NCBI RefSeq assembly: GCF_900091725.1
Contig: NZ_FMBW01000087.1
Coordinates: 248,001 to 312,000 of the forward strand
Origin: Streptomyces sp. DvalAA-43
Lineage (GTDB): Bacteria > Actinomycetota > Actinomycetes > Streptomycetales > Streptomycetaceae
Reading direction: 5' to 3'
DNA: 64,000 nt
The first letter of the stretch is position 1. Every line of letters begins with the position of its first letter. Below the pieces are notes generated by a model, which was not told the origin of the DNA, ran no database searches, and worked only from the letters and a program-made list of their open reading frames with translations. Position numbers and translations under genes: made by a program. Below are positions 8,224 to 17,390 of the stretch, in pieces.

Positions 8224-9327
8224 TCAGTTCCAGCCCGCGCGGTACGCCTCCCAGTCGCCGTCCCGCGCGGCGAAGTCGACATAGAGCGCGACCCCGAACC
8301 GTTCGCGGTCGCGGTCCGTGCGCCCCAGCCCCAGTCTGGTGCCCCGGACCGCGGCCTCGACCGTCTCGGCCGACTCGTGGTGTCCGAGGTCGCTCTCGTG
8401 GAAGAACGGCAGCCCCATCAGCAGATCGGTGTCCTTTGGCGTCACTTCGAGGGCGAGCGCCGTCTGGTGGGCGACATAGCCGCCGAACATCCCCTCCAGG
8501 GGCATCCAGGTGTCGTACGACATGACGGCGATCTGGTCGACCCGGCGCGCGACCTGTCCGAAGAACCTCTGCGACCACCATTTCTCGCTGCCGCTGAGCG
8601 CGCCGATCACGCTGTGCGCCGCCGGCAGCGGGTCGATCTGGTGGGCGGCGACCGACAGCCGCGCCCCTCGTGCGCCGGTGAGTGCGCCGAGGTCGTCGAG
8701 GAGCGAGAGGTAGTGGCGGTCGCCGGAGTGCAGCGGCTCCAGGTCGAAGTGGACTCCGTCGAACCCGGCGTCCAGGATCTGCCGGGCCGAGGCGACCACG
8801 GCGGTGCGGGACGCGGCCCGCTCCAGGCGCAGCCCGTCCGGCCCCTCGGTGGCGAGTACGTCGCCGAGCCAGGCCTGGACCCGGATGCCGGGCAGAGTGC
8901 GGTGCACGGCGTCGATCAGCCACCGGGCCCGGGGGTGGCGGTCGGCGGGCAGGGTGCCGTCGTGTTCCAGTGGTCCGGCGTGGACGTACAGGTCCTTGAT
9001 GCCGGTGCCCTCGATCCGGGTGGCGAACGCGGCGAGGTCGGCGTCGTTCTTGCGCCCGTCGACCCAGGCGTGGCCGAGCCAGATGGCGTCGCGGCCCCGG
9101 GTGCGGGTGCCGTCGCCCGGGTCACCGGAGTAGCCGAGCCGCAGGGCGACGCCCGCGGTGAGGACAGGCACCACGACCACCAGGACGGCTCCCAGCGCGA
9201 TCCGTCTCGGCCAGGTCCACCGGAACCGGGCCGCCCGTCCCCGTATCCCCCCGGCCGCCTGCCCGGCCCTCCTCCCGGCCGTCCGCCTGATCCTCTTCCC
9301 CGCTGCCCGCCTGATCCCCGTGAACAC
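8224..9327 (-). CDS. Membrane-anchored GH18-like TIM-barrel protein
   Basis: This 367-residue protein starts at GTG 9327 (MFTGIRRAAGKRIRR), preceded by GGGGAGAC. An Arg-rich cytoplasmic tail is followed by one membrane helix (residues roughly 45-65, LGAVLVVVVPVLTAGVAL). The extracellular part resembles glycoside hydrolase family 18/85-like barrels. GFDGVHFDLEPL matches the DGxxxDxE catalytic strand pattern, and late strands include IAVMSYDTW and LLMGLPFF. The role may be cell-wall or chitin-like glycan turnover, but no function is established by the sequence. It is divergent from the TPM gene, with about 120 bp between starts. An open frame upstream of the GTG is not coding-like. Confidence 0.65.
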   Translation of the reverse strand: MFTGIRRAAGKRIRRTAGRRAGQAAGGIRGRAARFRWTWPRRIALGAVLVVVVPVLTAGVALRLGYSGDPGDGTRTRGRDAIWLGHAWVDGRKNDADLAAFATRIEGTGIKDLYVHAGPLEHDGTLPADRHPRARWLIDAVHRTLPGIRVQAWLGDVLATEGPDGLRLERAASRTAVVASARQILDAGFDGVHFDLEPLHSGDRHYLSLLDDLGALTGARGARLSVAAHQIDPLPAAHSVIGALSGSEKWWSQRFFGQVARRVDQIAVMSYDTWMPLEGMFGGYVAHQTALALEVTPKDTDLLMGLPFFHESDLGHHESAETVEAAVRGTRLGLGRTDRDRERFGVALYVDFAARDGDWEAYRAGWN

Positions 9328-9448
9328 GTCCGTCTCCCCCTGTGTGCCGGTGTGCCGTAGGGCATCATGACGCACCGCCCGGGGACCGGTGGCGGGCCCG
9401 GTCGCCGGGTCGCGGGTCACGGAGGGTGGACATAGCCTCACAAAGGTG

Positions 9449-11545
9449 ATGCCGCTCGTGAGCCGTACCCGGATATCCGTACCGGGCCGGGCCCTGCTCG
9501 CCGTGCTGATCGCGGCGTGCTGGCTGGCCCTTCCCGCAGCGTCGGGCGCACGCGCCGACGATCCCGTCACCCTGTCCCGGGACGGGCAGATCACCGACAA
9601 GGTGGGGGCGCTCGGGGACCGCCGGGACCAGGTGCGGACCGCGCTCGACCGGCTGTACGCGGACCGCCGCGTCCAGCTCTTCGTGGTGTACGTGCGGGAC
9701 TTCTCCGGCCGGTCCGCGCAGAGCTGGGCCGATGCGACGGCCGACCGCAACGGCCTCGGCGGCGACGACATCCTGCTCGCCGTCGCCACCCACGACCGGC
9801 AGTACGCGTACACCGTCGAACAGGGTTCCCGGCTCACCGACGCCCAGCTCGCCGATGTGGCGCGCGCGGCGATCGTGCCCGCGCTCCGGGAGCACGACTG
9901 GGCGGGGGCGGCGATCGGCGCGGCGGACGGGTACGCCGCCGTACTGGCCGGCAAGGCCGTGCCCACCCCGGCCGTCACCCCCGGTGCCGCCGACCCCGGG
10001 ACCGGCGCCTCCGGCGGGACGAACGCCGGGGACCTGGTGCTTCCGGTGGTCGTCGTCGGCGGGGCGGCAGCGGTGGCCGGCTACGCGTACACCCGGCGCA
10101 GACGGCGCACCACGACCCGCACCACCCCCGGCGCGAAGGGCTGGGGTCCCGCGTCCGCCGGGCCGGGCGGCTCGCCCGCACCGACCCCGCTGCCCGAGCT
10201 GGACGCCCGCGCGAAGGAGGCGCTGGTGGACACCGACGACGCGGTCCGCACCAGCGAGGAGGAACTGGGCTTCGCCACCGCCCAGTTCGGCGAGGAGGCC
10301 GCGGCCCCCTTCACGGAGGCCGTCGGTTACGCGAAGGGTGAGCTGGTGGCCGCGTTCCGGCTGCGGCAGCAGCTGGACGACGCCTTTCCCGAGGACGACG
10401 CGACGCGGCGCCGGATGCTGGACGAGATCATCGGCCGTTGCGCGGACGCGGGTTCCCGCCTGGACGCCGTGTCCGAGGACTTCGACCGGCTGCGCGCCCT
10501 GGAACGCGACGCCCCGCGGGCCCTGGACACCGCCGAGGCGGCGTTCCGGGCGCTCGCCGGGCGGGTCGCCGCTGCCGAGTCCGCCCTGGCCACGATGCGC
10601 GGCCGGTACGCGCCGTCCGCCTCCGCGTCCGTCGCCGGTGCCATCGAGCAGGCCAAGGACCGGCTCCTCTTCGCCACGTCGAGCCTCAACCGGGCCCGGC
10701 AGTCGGTGGACGGCACGGACCACTCCGCGGCCGCGGTGTACATCCGGGCCGCCGAGGGCGCCGTCGACCAGGCGACCACCCTCGTCGACGCGGTGGACCG
10801 GCGGACCCGGGAGCTGGCGGAGGCGGCGGACCGGCTGCCCGGCGCCCTCACCGAGACGGAGACCGATCTGGCCGATGCGGGCGGGCTGCTCGAAGGCGCC
10901 GGGGACGGGGCGCCGACCGCGGACCTGCGGGGCCAGATCGCCCGTGCGCGGTCGGTCCTCGCCGATGTGCGCGAGGAGCTGCGGGCCGGTCCGTACGACC
11001 CGATCGACGCGCTGCGCCGGGTGGAGGAGGCGGACGCGGCGCTCGACGCGGCGCTGGCCGGCGTCCGCGAACGGGAGCGGGGCGACCGGCGGGCGCTCTC
11101 CCTCCTGGACGCGGCGACGCTCACCGCCCGTTCGGCGATCGCCGCGGCGGCCGACTACATCACCACGAACCGGGGGGCGGTGGGCAGCCAGGCCCGGACC
11201 CGTCTGGCGGAGGCCCAGCGGCGGCTGGACCGGTCCGGCGAGCTGGCCGGGTCGCGGGATCCGCAGGGGGCGCTGGCCGAGGCGCAGCAGGCGGACTCGC
11301 TGGCCGGACAGGCCCGGAGCCTGGCCGAACAGGATGTGAGGTCGTACGGGAACCAGGGCGGTCCGGGCGGCACCCGGGCAGGGGGCGGCGGGGTCGGCGG
11401 CGCGGTGCTCGGCGGGATCATCCTCGGCGGTCTCCTGGGCGGCGGGGGCGGGTTCGGCGGCGGGGGACACGCCGGGGGCGGCGGGCCCGGCAGCTTCGGC
11501 GGCGGCAGCACACGCGGCCGACGCGGTGGCGGCGGCCGCTTCTGA
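9449..11545 (+). CDS. TPM-domain membrane protein with coiled coil and Gly-rich tail
   Basis: The 698-residue protein has a signal/anchor segment (residues 11-28, GRALLAVLIAACWLALPA), an extracytoplasmic TPM domain (about 35-170, with LFVVYVRDFSGRSAQSWAD, GDDILLAVAT and YAYTVEQGSRL), and a membrane helix near 190-210 (LVLPVVVVGGAAAVAGYAY). A long Ala/Glu/Arg-rich helical region follows, then a glycine-rich end (GGGGGFGGGGHAGGGGPG and similar). TPM domains occur in YgcG-type envelope proteins. The next gene encodes PspA 115 bp downstream, a recurrent actinobacterial pair suggesting a membrane-stress module. The start at 9449 is chosen because the hydrophobic segment follows within ten residues. 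Confidence 0.8.
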   Translation: MPLVSRTRISVPGRALLAVLIAACWLALPAASGARADDPVTLSRDGQITDKVGALGDRRDQVRTALDRLYADRRVQLFVVYVRDFSGRSAQSWADATADRNGLGGDDILLAVATHDRQYAYTVEQGSRLTDAQLADVARAAIVPALREHDWAGAAIGAADGYAAVLAGKAVPTPAVTPGAADPGTGASGGTNAGDLVLPVVVVGGAAAVAGYAYTRRRRRTTTRTTPGAKGWGPASAGPGGSPAPTPLPELDARAKEALVDTDDAVRTSEEELGFATAQFGEEAAAPFTEAVGYAKGELVAAFRLRQQLDDAFPEDDATRRRMLDEIIGRCADAGSRLDAVSEDFDRLRALERDAPRALDTAEAAFRALAGRVAAAESALATMRGRYAPSASASVAGAIEQAKDRLLFATSSLNRARQSVDGTDHSAAAVYIRAAEGAVDQATTLVDAVDRRTRELAEAADRLPGALTETETDLADAGGLLEGAGDGAPTADLRGQIARARSVLADVREELRAGPYDPIDALRRVEEADAALDAALAGVRERERGDRRALSLLDAATLTARSAIAAAADYITTNRGAVGSQARTRLAEAQRRLDRSGELAGSRDPQGALAEAQQADSLAGQARSLAEQDVRSYGNQGGPGGTRAGGGGVGGAVLGGIILGGLLGGGGGFGGGGHAGGGGPGSFGGGSTRGRRGGGGRF

Positions 11546-11660
11546 ACCGGCGGCACGGCCCCCGGCCCGAGGACTTCGCCCACACGGACTCGCACGGAAC
11601 AACGCACGGAACGGCATACGTGCCCCACCCGGAGAACCGCACTCGCACAAGGAGAGGTCC

Positions 11661-12374
11661 ATGACCAAGCAGACCATTCTCGGCCGCGTCACCCAGCTGG
11701 CGAAGGCCAACATCAACGCGCTGATCGATCAGGCCGAGGATCCGCAGAAGATGCTGGACCAGCTGATCCGTGACTACACGGCCAACATCTCGGAGGCCGA
11801 GCAGGCGGTCGCCGCGACCATCGGCAATCTGCGGCTGATGGAACAGGACCACCGGGAGGACGTGGAAGCGGCGAAGGAGTGGGGCGGCAAGGCGCTCGCC
11901 GCGAGCCGCAAGGCGGACGAGCTGCGGGTGGCCGGATCGGTCGAGGAGGCGGACAGGTTCGACAACCTGGCCAAGGTCGCGCTCGGCCGTCAGCTCAGGT
12001 CGGAGAAGGAGGCCGGGACGGCGGAGCCGACCATCGCCGCGCAGACCGAGGTGGTGGAACGGCTGAAGTCCGGCCTGGACCAGATGAAGACCAAGCTGTC
12101 GGAGCTGAAGGCCAAGCGTGACGAGCTCGTCGCCCGCGCCAAGTCCGCCGAGGCGCAGAACCGGATGATGGACTCCGTCAAGAGCATCGATGTCCTCGAC
12201 CCGACCAGTGAGCTCAGCCGTTTCGAGGACAAGGTGCGGCGCGAGGAGGCGCGGGCGCTGGGCAAGCAGGAGCTGGCCGCGTCGTCCCTGGACGCCCAGT
12301 TCGAGCAGCTGGACAGCCTGGGCGACAGCGCCGAGGTCGCTGCCCGGCTGGCCGCGCTGAAGTCGGCTCCGTGA
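11661..12374 (+). CDS. pspA: PspA/IM30 (Vipp1) family phage-shock protein A
   Basis: This 237-residue, almost entirely helical protein starts MTKQTILGRVTQLAKANINALIDQAEDPQKMLDQLIRDY, the diagnostic amphipathic N-terminus and helix 1 of PspA/IM30. The long coiled-coil hairpin (about 60-190) carries many Glu/Lys/Arg heptads. PspA oligomerises on damaged cytoplasmic membrane like an ESCRT-III protein and reduces proton leakage (family knowledge). AAGGAGAGG precedes the ATG at 11661. It lies 115 bp after the TPM membrane protein gene on the same strand, likely co-transcribed. The Gly-rich membrane protein may recruit or sense through PspA (inference). Confidence 0.93.
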   Translation: MTKQTILGRVTQLAKANINALIDQAEDPQKMLDQLIRDYTANISEAEQAVAATIGNLRLMEQDHREDVEAAKEWGGKALAASRKADELRVAGSVEEADRFDNLAKVALGRQLRSEKEAGTAEPTIAAQTEVVERLKSGLDQMKTKLSELKAKRDELVARAKSAEAQNRMMDSVKSIDVLDPTSELSRFEDKVRREEARALGKQELAASSLDAQFEQLDSLGDSAEVAARLAALKSAP

Positions 12375-12387
12375 GCGCTGCCCTCCA

Positions 12388-12514
12388 CTCAGTACGAGCT
12401 CAGCGCCGTTCGCTCAGTACAGGCCCAGCGGTCGTCCGCTCAGTACGAGCTCAGCAGCTGTCCGCCCAGTAGTACGAGCTCAGCAGCCAGCCGTCTGCTC
12501 AGTACATGCTCAGC
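12388..12514. repeat. Five imperfect copies of a CTCAGTACGAGCTCAGC repeat spanning the SpoIIE-gene stop
   Basis: Copies start at 12388, 12413, 12439, 12465 and 12498, with 25-33 bp spacing. The last copy contains the stop codon (TCA at 12499-12501) and the final QLLSMY codons of the phosphatase gene. The other four lie downstream of its stop, towards the pspA end. Each copy carries GTACTGA on the minus strand, so each reproduces the Tyr-stop junction. It looks like serial duplication of the gene's 3' end. Confidence 0.85.
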
Positions 12515-15060
12515 AGCTGCTCCACCGAGAGTTCGACGGCCGGCTCCCCGTCGGGCAGGGCCAGTTCGAACCAGACGGTCTTGCCGCGCGGTGTGCGCCT
12601 CGATCCCCAGCCCACGCTCAGCAGCCCGACCAGCTGGAGTCCGCGCCCGCCCTCGTCGGTGTCGCGGGCCCGCCGCCGCCGGGGCTGGACGAGCCCGGCG
12701 TCCCACACCTCGCACACCAGGGTGCGGTCGCGCAGCAGCCTGAGCCGGATCTCGCCCTCCCCGTACCGCAGGGCGTTGGTGACCAGCTCGCTTACCAGTA
12801 GTTCGGTGGTGTCGACCAGGTCGTCCAGGCCCCAGGCGAGCAGCCGGCCGCGGGCCAGTTCGCGGGCGCGGCCGACGGAGCGGGGCTCGCGGGGCAGCCG
12901 CCAGTCGCCGACCGCGTCGGCGGGCAGTCCCTGGATGCGGGCCATCAGCAGGGCGATGTCGTCCTCGCCGTGCCGGGTGTCGAGGGTGGTCAGTACGTGG
13001 TCGCAGAGATCCTCGATCGGCCGTTCCGGATGGACCAGCGCTCCGCGCAGGGCGTCGAGGCCCTCGTCGAGCGGGTGGTCGCGGGACTCGACGAGCCCGT
13101 CCGTGTAGAGGGCGAGGAGGGAGCCCTCCTTCAGCTCGATCTCGACCTCCTCGAAGGGTTCGCCGCCGACCCCGAGCGGCATGCCGGGCGGGACGTCGAG
13201 CAGCAGGGCGGCCTCGCCCGGCTCGGCCACGGCGGGCGGGAGGTGGCCCGCGTTGGCGAAGGTGCACCGCCGGGTGACCGGGTCGTAGACCGCGTACACA
13301 CAGGTCGCCAGGTAGACCTCGGAGAGGTCCGCCTCACGGGACTTGTGGGCGACCCGGGAGGGCCACTGGGCGCCGCCGGACGCGCTGCCGCCGCCGGGGG
13401 TGCCGAGTCCGCGGGCGACCTCGTCGAGCGCGGCGAGCACTTCCGCGGGTTCCAGGTCGAGCAGGGCCAGGGTCCGTACGGCGGTGCGCAGTTCGCCCAT
13501 GGCCACGGCGGCTCGCAGCCCGCGGCCCATCACGTCGCCGACGACGAGGGCGGTGCGGTGGCCGGGAAGCTCGATCACGTCGAACCAGTCGCCGCCCACC
13601 TCGGTGGCGGTGTTGCCGGGCAGGTAGCGACAGGCGATGTCGAGGCCCGCGGCGACCGGGTCGCCGGGCGGCAGGAGGCTGCGCTGGAGGATCAGGGCGC
13701 GCTCGTGCTCGCGCCGGTAGAGGCGGGCGTTGTCGATGCAGACCGCGGCGCGGGCGGCGAGTTCGGTGGCCAGCGCGCGGTCCCGCTCGCCGAAGGGCTC
13801 GCTGCCCTTCGTACGGGAGAACTGCACGAGACCGACCACGGTGTCGTGGGCGACCATCGGTACGGCGAGCGTGGACTGGACGAAGCCCCGGTCGTCGCCG
13901 GGCACGTCCTCGACGTGGCCGGTGCGCAGGGCGATGGCGCACGGCGAGTTGAACGAGAAGCGGTGCACGGCGCCGAGCTCGGGCGATCCGGTGTCTGCGG
14001 CGATGTCGGGCAGGGCGTCCGACACCGCGCTGGCCAGGGCGACGCGGCGCAGTTCGGCGGAGCCGCCGACGGATTCCTGACGGAGCGAGTCCCAGCTGCC
14101 GGGCGGTGCGTCGTCGCCGGTGAGCAGCCCCTGGTAGAGGTCGACGGAGGCGAGGTCGCAGAAGCCGGGCACGGCGACGTCGAGGAGTTCGCGGGCGGTG
14201 GTCTCCAGGTCGAGGGAGTTGCCGATGCGGGCGCTGGCCTCGTTGAGCAGGGCGAGGTTGCGGCGGGCGCTGGCGGCCTCGCGTGCGGCGATGTGCCTGC
14301 GGGTGACGTCGGTGGCGAGTCCGGCGACGCCGATGGGGCGGCCGGAGCCGCTGTGCACGCGGTAGAGGTTCATGGACCAGTGGCGGCTGCCGAGTTCGCC
14401 GGGCGCGGTGCCGATGATCCGGAGATCGGTGACGGATGTTCCGGTCTCCAGGACGCGCTCGATGGTCGCGGTGAGCCGGTCGGCCTCGGGGCCGGAGAGG
14501 TAGTCCTCGACCGTGCGGCCCCGGTGGTCCTCGGCCCGGCCGCCGAAGACGGTGGCGAAGCGCTGGTTGGCGCGGATCACCGAGAGGTCCGTGCCGAACA
14601 GCACGAAGCCGAAGGGAGATTGGCCGAATATGGCCTGTGACGCTGCGAGGTCCGTCTCGATGTGGCGCAGTGCCCGGACGTCCACGACGATGCAGAGCGC
14701 GGCCCGTTCCCCGCTCGCCGTCTCGCTCGGCATCACATAGATCTCGGCGAGCCCGTGCACACCGTCCTCGCCCGGTATACGGAAGGGGACGAGGCCCGTC
14801 CATTCCTTGCCGTCGAGGATCTCACCGACCCTGCGGCGGCCGTCGGGGCGCAGTTCGGCGGGCATGAACGCCTCGACCGGATCCATGCCCACCGCCCTGT
14901 GCGCGGCAATGCCGAAGAGGCCGGCGGCCCGGCGGCTCCACTGCTCGATCAGGCCATCGGGGCCGATCGAGAAGGAGGCGACCCTGATGTAGTCGTAGAT
15001 CGAGCCAGGCGGGCTGCTCTGCCACATGATCTCGCCCGCTGTCCCAGGTATTTCGCTCAC
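12499..15060 (-). CDS. PAS-PAS-GAF-SpoIIE (PP2C) phosphatase with C-terminal HATPase domain
   Basis: This 853-residue cytoplasmic signalling protein has PAS-like regions at about 20-130 and 140-255 (SPFGFVLFGTDLSVIRANQRF), a GAF domain at about 270-445 (ending AARAAVCIDNARLY), a SpoIIE/PP2C Ser/Thr phosphatase at about 460-695 (EVGGDWFDVIELPG, VVGDVMGRGLRAA, LYTDGLVESRD, GEDDIALLMAR) and an RsbW-like ATPase domain at the end (LLVSELVTNALRYG, DEGGRGLQLVGLL). Such fusions set anti-sigma/anti-anti-sigma phosphorylation in response to redox, light or metabolite cues. The GTG start at 15060 has a GGAGGGG site. The next upstream gene on this strand is a small RsbW-like protein, a natural partner. 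Confidence 0.92.
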   Translation of the reverse strand: MSEIPGTAGEIMWQSSPPGSIYDYIRVASFSIGPDGLIEQWSRRAAGLFGIAAHRAVGMDPVEAFMPAELRPDGRRRVGEILDGKEWTGLVPFRIPGEDGVHGLAEIYVMPSETASGERAALCIVVDVRALRHIETDLAASQAIFGQSPFGFVLFGTDLSVIRANQRFATVFGGRAEDHRGRTVEDYLSGPEADRLTATIERVLETGTSVTDLRIIGTAPGELGSRHWSMNLYRVHSGSGRPIGVAGLATDVTRRHIAAREAASARRNLALLNEASARIGNSLDLETTARELLDVAVPGFCDLASVDLYQGLLTGDDAPPGSWDSLRQESVGGSAELRRVALASAVSDALPDIAADTGSPELGAVHRFSFNSPCAIALRTGHVEDVPGDDRGFVQSTLAVPMVAHDTVVGLVQFSRTKGSEPFGERDRALATELAARAAVCIDNARLYRREHERALILQRSLLPPGDPVAAGLDIACRYLPGNTATEVGGDWFDVIELPGHRTALVVGDVMGRGLRAAVAMGELRTAVRTLALLDLEPAEVLAALDEVARGLGTPGGGSASGGAQWPSRVAHKSREADLSEVYLATCVYAVYDPVTRRCTFANAGHLPPAVAEPGEAALLLDVPPGMPLGVGGEPFEEVEIELKEGSLLALYTDGLVESRDHPLDEGLDALRGALVHPERPIEDLCDHVLTTLDTRHGEDDIALLMARIQGLPADAVGDWRLPREPRSVGRARELARGRLLAWGLDDLVDTTELLVSELVTNALRYGEGEIRLRLLRDRTLVCEVWDAGLVQPRRRRARDTDEGGRGLQLVGLLSVGWGSRRTPRGKTVWFELALPDGEPAVELSVEQLLSMY

Positions 15061-15216
15061 GCGACCGTCCCCTCCAGCTCACACACCGGACCGGTCCTGC
15101 CCGCAGTATTCAGCACTCCGGCCCCAACCGACACGGCGTTCACGATCACAGCACGGTCTCAGTCCCTTTCAGCCAGCTTCTGGCCGACCCCTGGTGATCG
15201 CCGTCCCACCCCACTC

Positions 15217-15696
15217 CTAACCAGGTAGGGCCAGCTCGAACCACACGGTCTTGCCGGTCTTTCCCCGCCTGGTCCCCCAGCGGCGGGCGGAACACGCCAC
15301 CAGCTGCAGCCCCCTGCCCCCTTCGTCCTCCGGCCCAGCCATACGTTCGGTGGGCGGATCCGGAAGCGGATCGGAGACTTCCACGAGCAGACCGGGGTGC
15401 GCGACGGGACCGTCGCCGTTGAGATGAGGGCGCACCAGCCGTACCCCGATGGGTCCCGATGTATACCGCATCGAGTTGGTCACCAACTCACTGACCAGCA
15501 GAACTGTCACATCCCCGACGGCTGTGTCGAGCCCCCAGGCGCTCAACGCCTCATGGACGGCATGCCGCGCGGATCGCACGGCGCCCGGCACAGCCGGGAA
15601 GGTCCACTCGGCGCAGTCGCCTTCGCTGTCGATCACGCCGATCACTTCCCAAGACCAGCTGCGGGGAACACCCTGTTTACAAGGGTTATTCAGCAC
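15217..15696 (-). CDS. RsbW-like ATP-binding (HATPase_c_2) regulatory protein
   Basis: This 159-residue single-domain GHKL ATPase of the anti-sigma-factor kinase type has N-box LLVSELVTNSMRYTSG and G1/G2-like regions LLVEVSDPLPD and EDEGGRGLQLVACSARRWG, then a strand ending KTVWFELALPG. The same terminal motif closes the HATPase domain of the phosphatase 156 bp downstream, so the two are related. It could phosphorylate an anti-sigma antagonist or hold a sigma factor, with the SpoIIE phosphatase opposing it (inference). The first possible start is GTG 15696. An internal GTG giving a shorter N-terminus cannot be excluded. Confidence 0.8.
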   Translation of the reverse strand: MLNNPCKQGVPRSWSWEVIGVIDSEGDCAEWTFPAVPGAVRSARHAVHEALSAWGLDTAVGDVTVLLVSELVTNSMRYTSGPIGVRLVRPHLNGDGPVAHPGLLVEVSDPLPDPPTERMAGPEDEGGRGLQLVACSARRWGTRRGKTGKTVWFELALPG

Positions 15697-16209
15697 ATAC
15701 CCGATATTTAGGTTTAACTATCGCCAGGATCGACACGTGGGGCGTACGGGTGTATGGCCGCGCACACGAACAGATGTACACAGCGAGAAGGGCGCACACG
15801 GCGATCGGCACGCGCTGCCGCCATGGCGCCCGCCCCGGTCGACCGCCCGCCCGGCACACCGGCTCCGTCCTCGGTCCCGGCGGTGCCGGTACGGGCGTCG
15901 CACGTTCGTGGAGCGGCGACGGGGACGGGGGTGGAGACAGTCACGGGCGGGGTCCGGGCCGGGGACAGCGTCGGCGGCTTCAGGCCGCGCCGCGCCCACC
16001 TCCGCCGACCTCCGCCGTCTTCCCGAACTGCCGGACCTCATACGCGGATCGGCCCTCCGAAACGACATCGCCGAGTAGGGCACACCCTCAAACACACCGA
16101 CTTCGGGGCCCCTTGCGGGCCGCGACCCCGGCGGTCGCCCGGCTGCCACCGGACCCGGCCCGCACCGGTGGATCCCTGCGGCACCCCTCGCTTCGAGGAC
16201 GACGGCCGG
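15697..16209. other. Intergenic stretch with no supported gene
   Basis: This 513-bp region lies between the ATP-binding protein gene and the Nudix gene, both on the minus strand. Open frames exist on both strands, but none shows a recognisable domain, coherent codon bias or a good ribosome site. An AT-richer patch at 15665-15725 probably holds the promoter of the ATP-binding protein gene. I see nothing else in it. Confidence 0.5.
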
Positions 16210-16614
16210 TCAGGCCAGCGCCCCCGAGGCCCTGAGGTCGTCGAAGAGCAACTGGTCGACCGGCGGGACGAGCGGCCGGTCGGCGTAGGAGAACCAGGCC
16301 ATCTCCTCGATCTCGCTGCTGGCGGCCAGCGTCCCGCGATACTCACCGGCGTAGCAGCTCATGCGCACGACCACGCCGTCCGGATGGCCGTGCGCCTGCG
16401 CCTCGTACGTGCCCATGTGGGACACGGTCGCCGGGAGGATGGCCACGGTCAGCTCCTCCTCGACCTCGCGCAGCAGGGTCTGCAGGTCGGTCTCCCGGCC
16501 CTCGCGCTTGCCGCCGGGAATGTAGAAGACGTCCTTCCCCCGCGGTCGCGCGCAGAGGATCCTGCCGTTCTCCACCCTCACCCATGCCACCGTGTCGATC
16601 AGGACCGACATCAT
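16210..16614 (-). CDS. Nudix hydrolase
   Basis: This 134-residue Nudix-fold protein carries the Nudix box within GGKREGRETDLQTLLREVEEELTV: the first Gly, the Glu and REVEEE are present, while the near-terminal Gly of the consensus is Thr. The catalytic REXXEE glutamates that bind divalent metal are intact, so hydrolysis of a nucleoside-diphosphate-linked substrate is likely. The substrate is unknown. The start is placed at ATG 16614 (MMSVLIDTVAWV), just before the first beta strand and after a GAAGGCGGA ribosome site. Starts at 16629 or 16671 would add an untypical N-terminal tail. It appears monocistronic. Confidence 0.85.
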   Translation of the reverse strand: MMSVLIDTVAWVRVENGRILCARPRGKDVFYIPGGKREGRETDLQTLLREVEEELTVAILPATVSHMGTYEAQAHGHPDGVVVRMSCYAGEYRGTLAASSEIEEMAWFSYADRPLVPPVDQLLFDDLRASGALA

Positions 16615-16804
16615 TCCGCCTTCGTTCATGTACAACCCGGTCGGACAGGACCTTAGCCGGGCGCGGACCACTCACTGGAACGCCCCCGGGACCAGGGGAA
16701 TCGAGGCCGGAACGGGCGTCGGGCACGGACGGCCGGCCCGACGAACGCGCGCCTGGTCGCGCGCCGGAGCGCGACGACCACCCGCCGCGCTCCGCGCGGC
16801 CGCC

Positions 16805-16987
16805 CTACGGTTGGGCGCTCTGCCCGACCCGCTCCACCCAGTAGAGCTGCTTGTGTCCGTGCTCATCGAGCTTGTCGGCGATCTTCTGGGCCTCGCCCTC
16901 CGTGGCATATCTGCCGACGCGATAGCGGTTGCCGTTGTCGTCCTGCCTTATGACCAGCCACGGGAGAGTGGCACTGTTGTCGCTCAT
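16805..16987 (-). CDS. Small SPOR-domain-like protein
   Basis: This 60-residue protein, starting MSDNSATLPWLVIRQDDNGN, has the pattern of actinobacterial mini-SPOR proteins: YRVGRYATEGEAQKIADKLDEHGHKQLYWVERV, one beta-alpha-beta unit. SPOR domains bind denuded peptidoglycan, but this one has no signal peptide or membrane segment, so a cytoplasmic role is equally possible. The ATG at 16987 is preceded by GGGAGGG. An in-frame ATG 18 bp upstream is less well placed. Confidence 0.75.
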   Translation of the reverse strand: MSDNSATLPWLVIRQDDNGNRYRVGRYATEGEAQKIADKLDEHGHKQLYWVERVGQSAQP

Positions 16988-17390
16988 CGTGGCCCTCCCC
17001 CGCATCGCGCCCCTCCCTCGAACATCGTGCACGTCACTAAAGATCCCCAGGAAACCGCAGTACGCATATGCCCGAGCGTACGCCTGACCTTCACGCAACG
17101 GATACGTAATTACACAAAGAGATACCGATCCGGCCGACAAGAAGGGGCGCACCCGACTGGATGCGCCCCCATGCGCCACGCGACAGCGGTGGCGCCGCCC
17201 ACCGCCGCCCCGCGTCCCACAAGCGGCGAACGGCGAACAGTGAACGACTACGGACCGGACCGCAGGAGCGGGACATGACAAGCTCGTGCGGCCGGCAATG
17301 CCCCGCCGATCACGGAAACCGGCCAGGCATCAGCCCGCCGACACCCACACGGCCACCAGCATCAAGCCCCCAGCGGTCACCGGCCACCGC
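16988..17390. other. Intergenic region between SPOR and GntR genes
   Basis: This 403-bp stretch between two minus-strand genes contains an AT-rich island (17096-17135) that likely carries the promoter of the SPOR protein gene. The rest is GC-rich and without a supported gene or a clear hairpin. Confidence 0.45.

Noticed and set aside
12388..12514. CRISPR-like array
   Set aside because: Copies are imperfect, spacing is 25-33 bp with near-identical intervals rather than unique spacers, and the last copy is coding sequence. No cas genes.
15714..16149. Open frames of 76 and 143 codons on the minus strand between the ATP-binding protein and Nudix genes
   Set aside because: No domain, Arg/Ser-rich composition and no good ribosome site.
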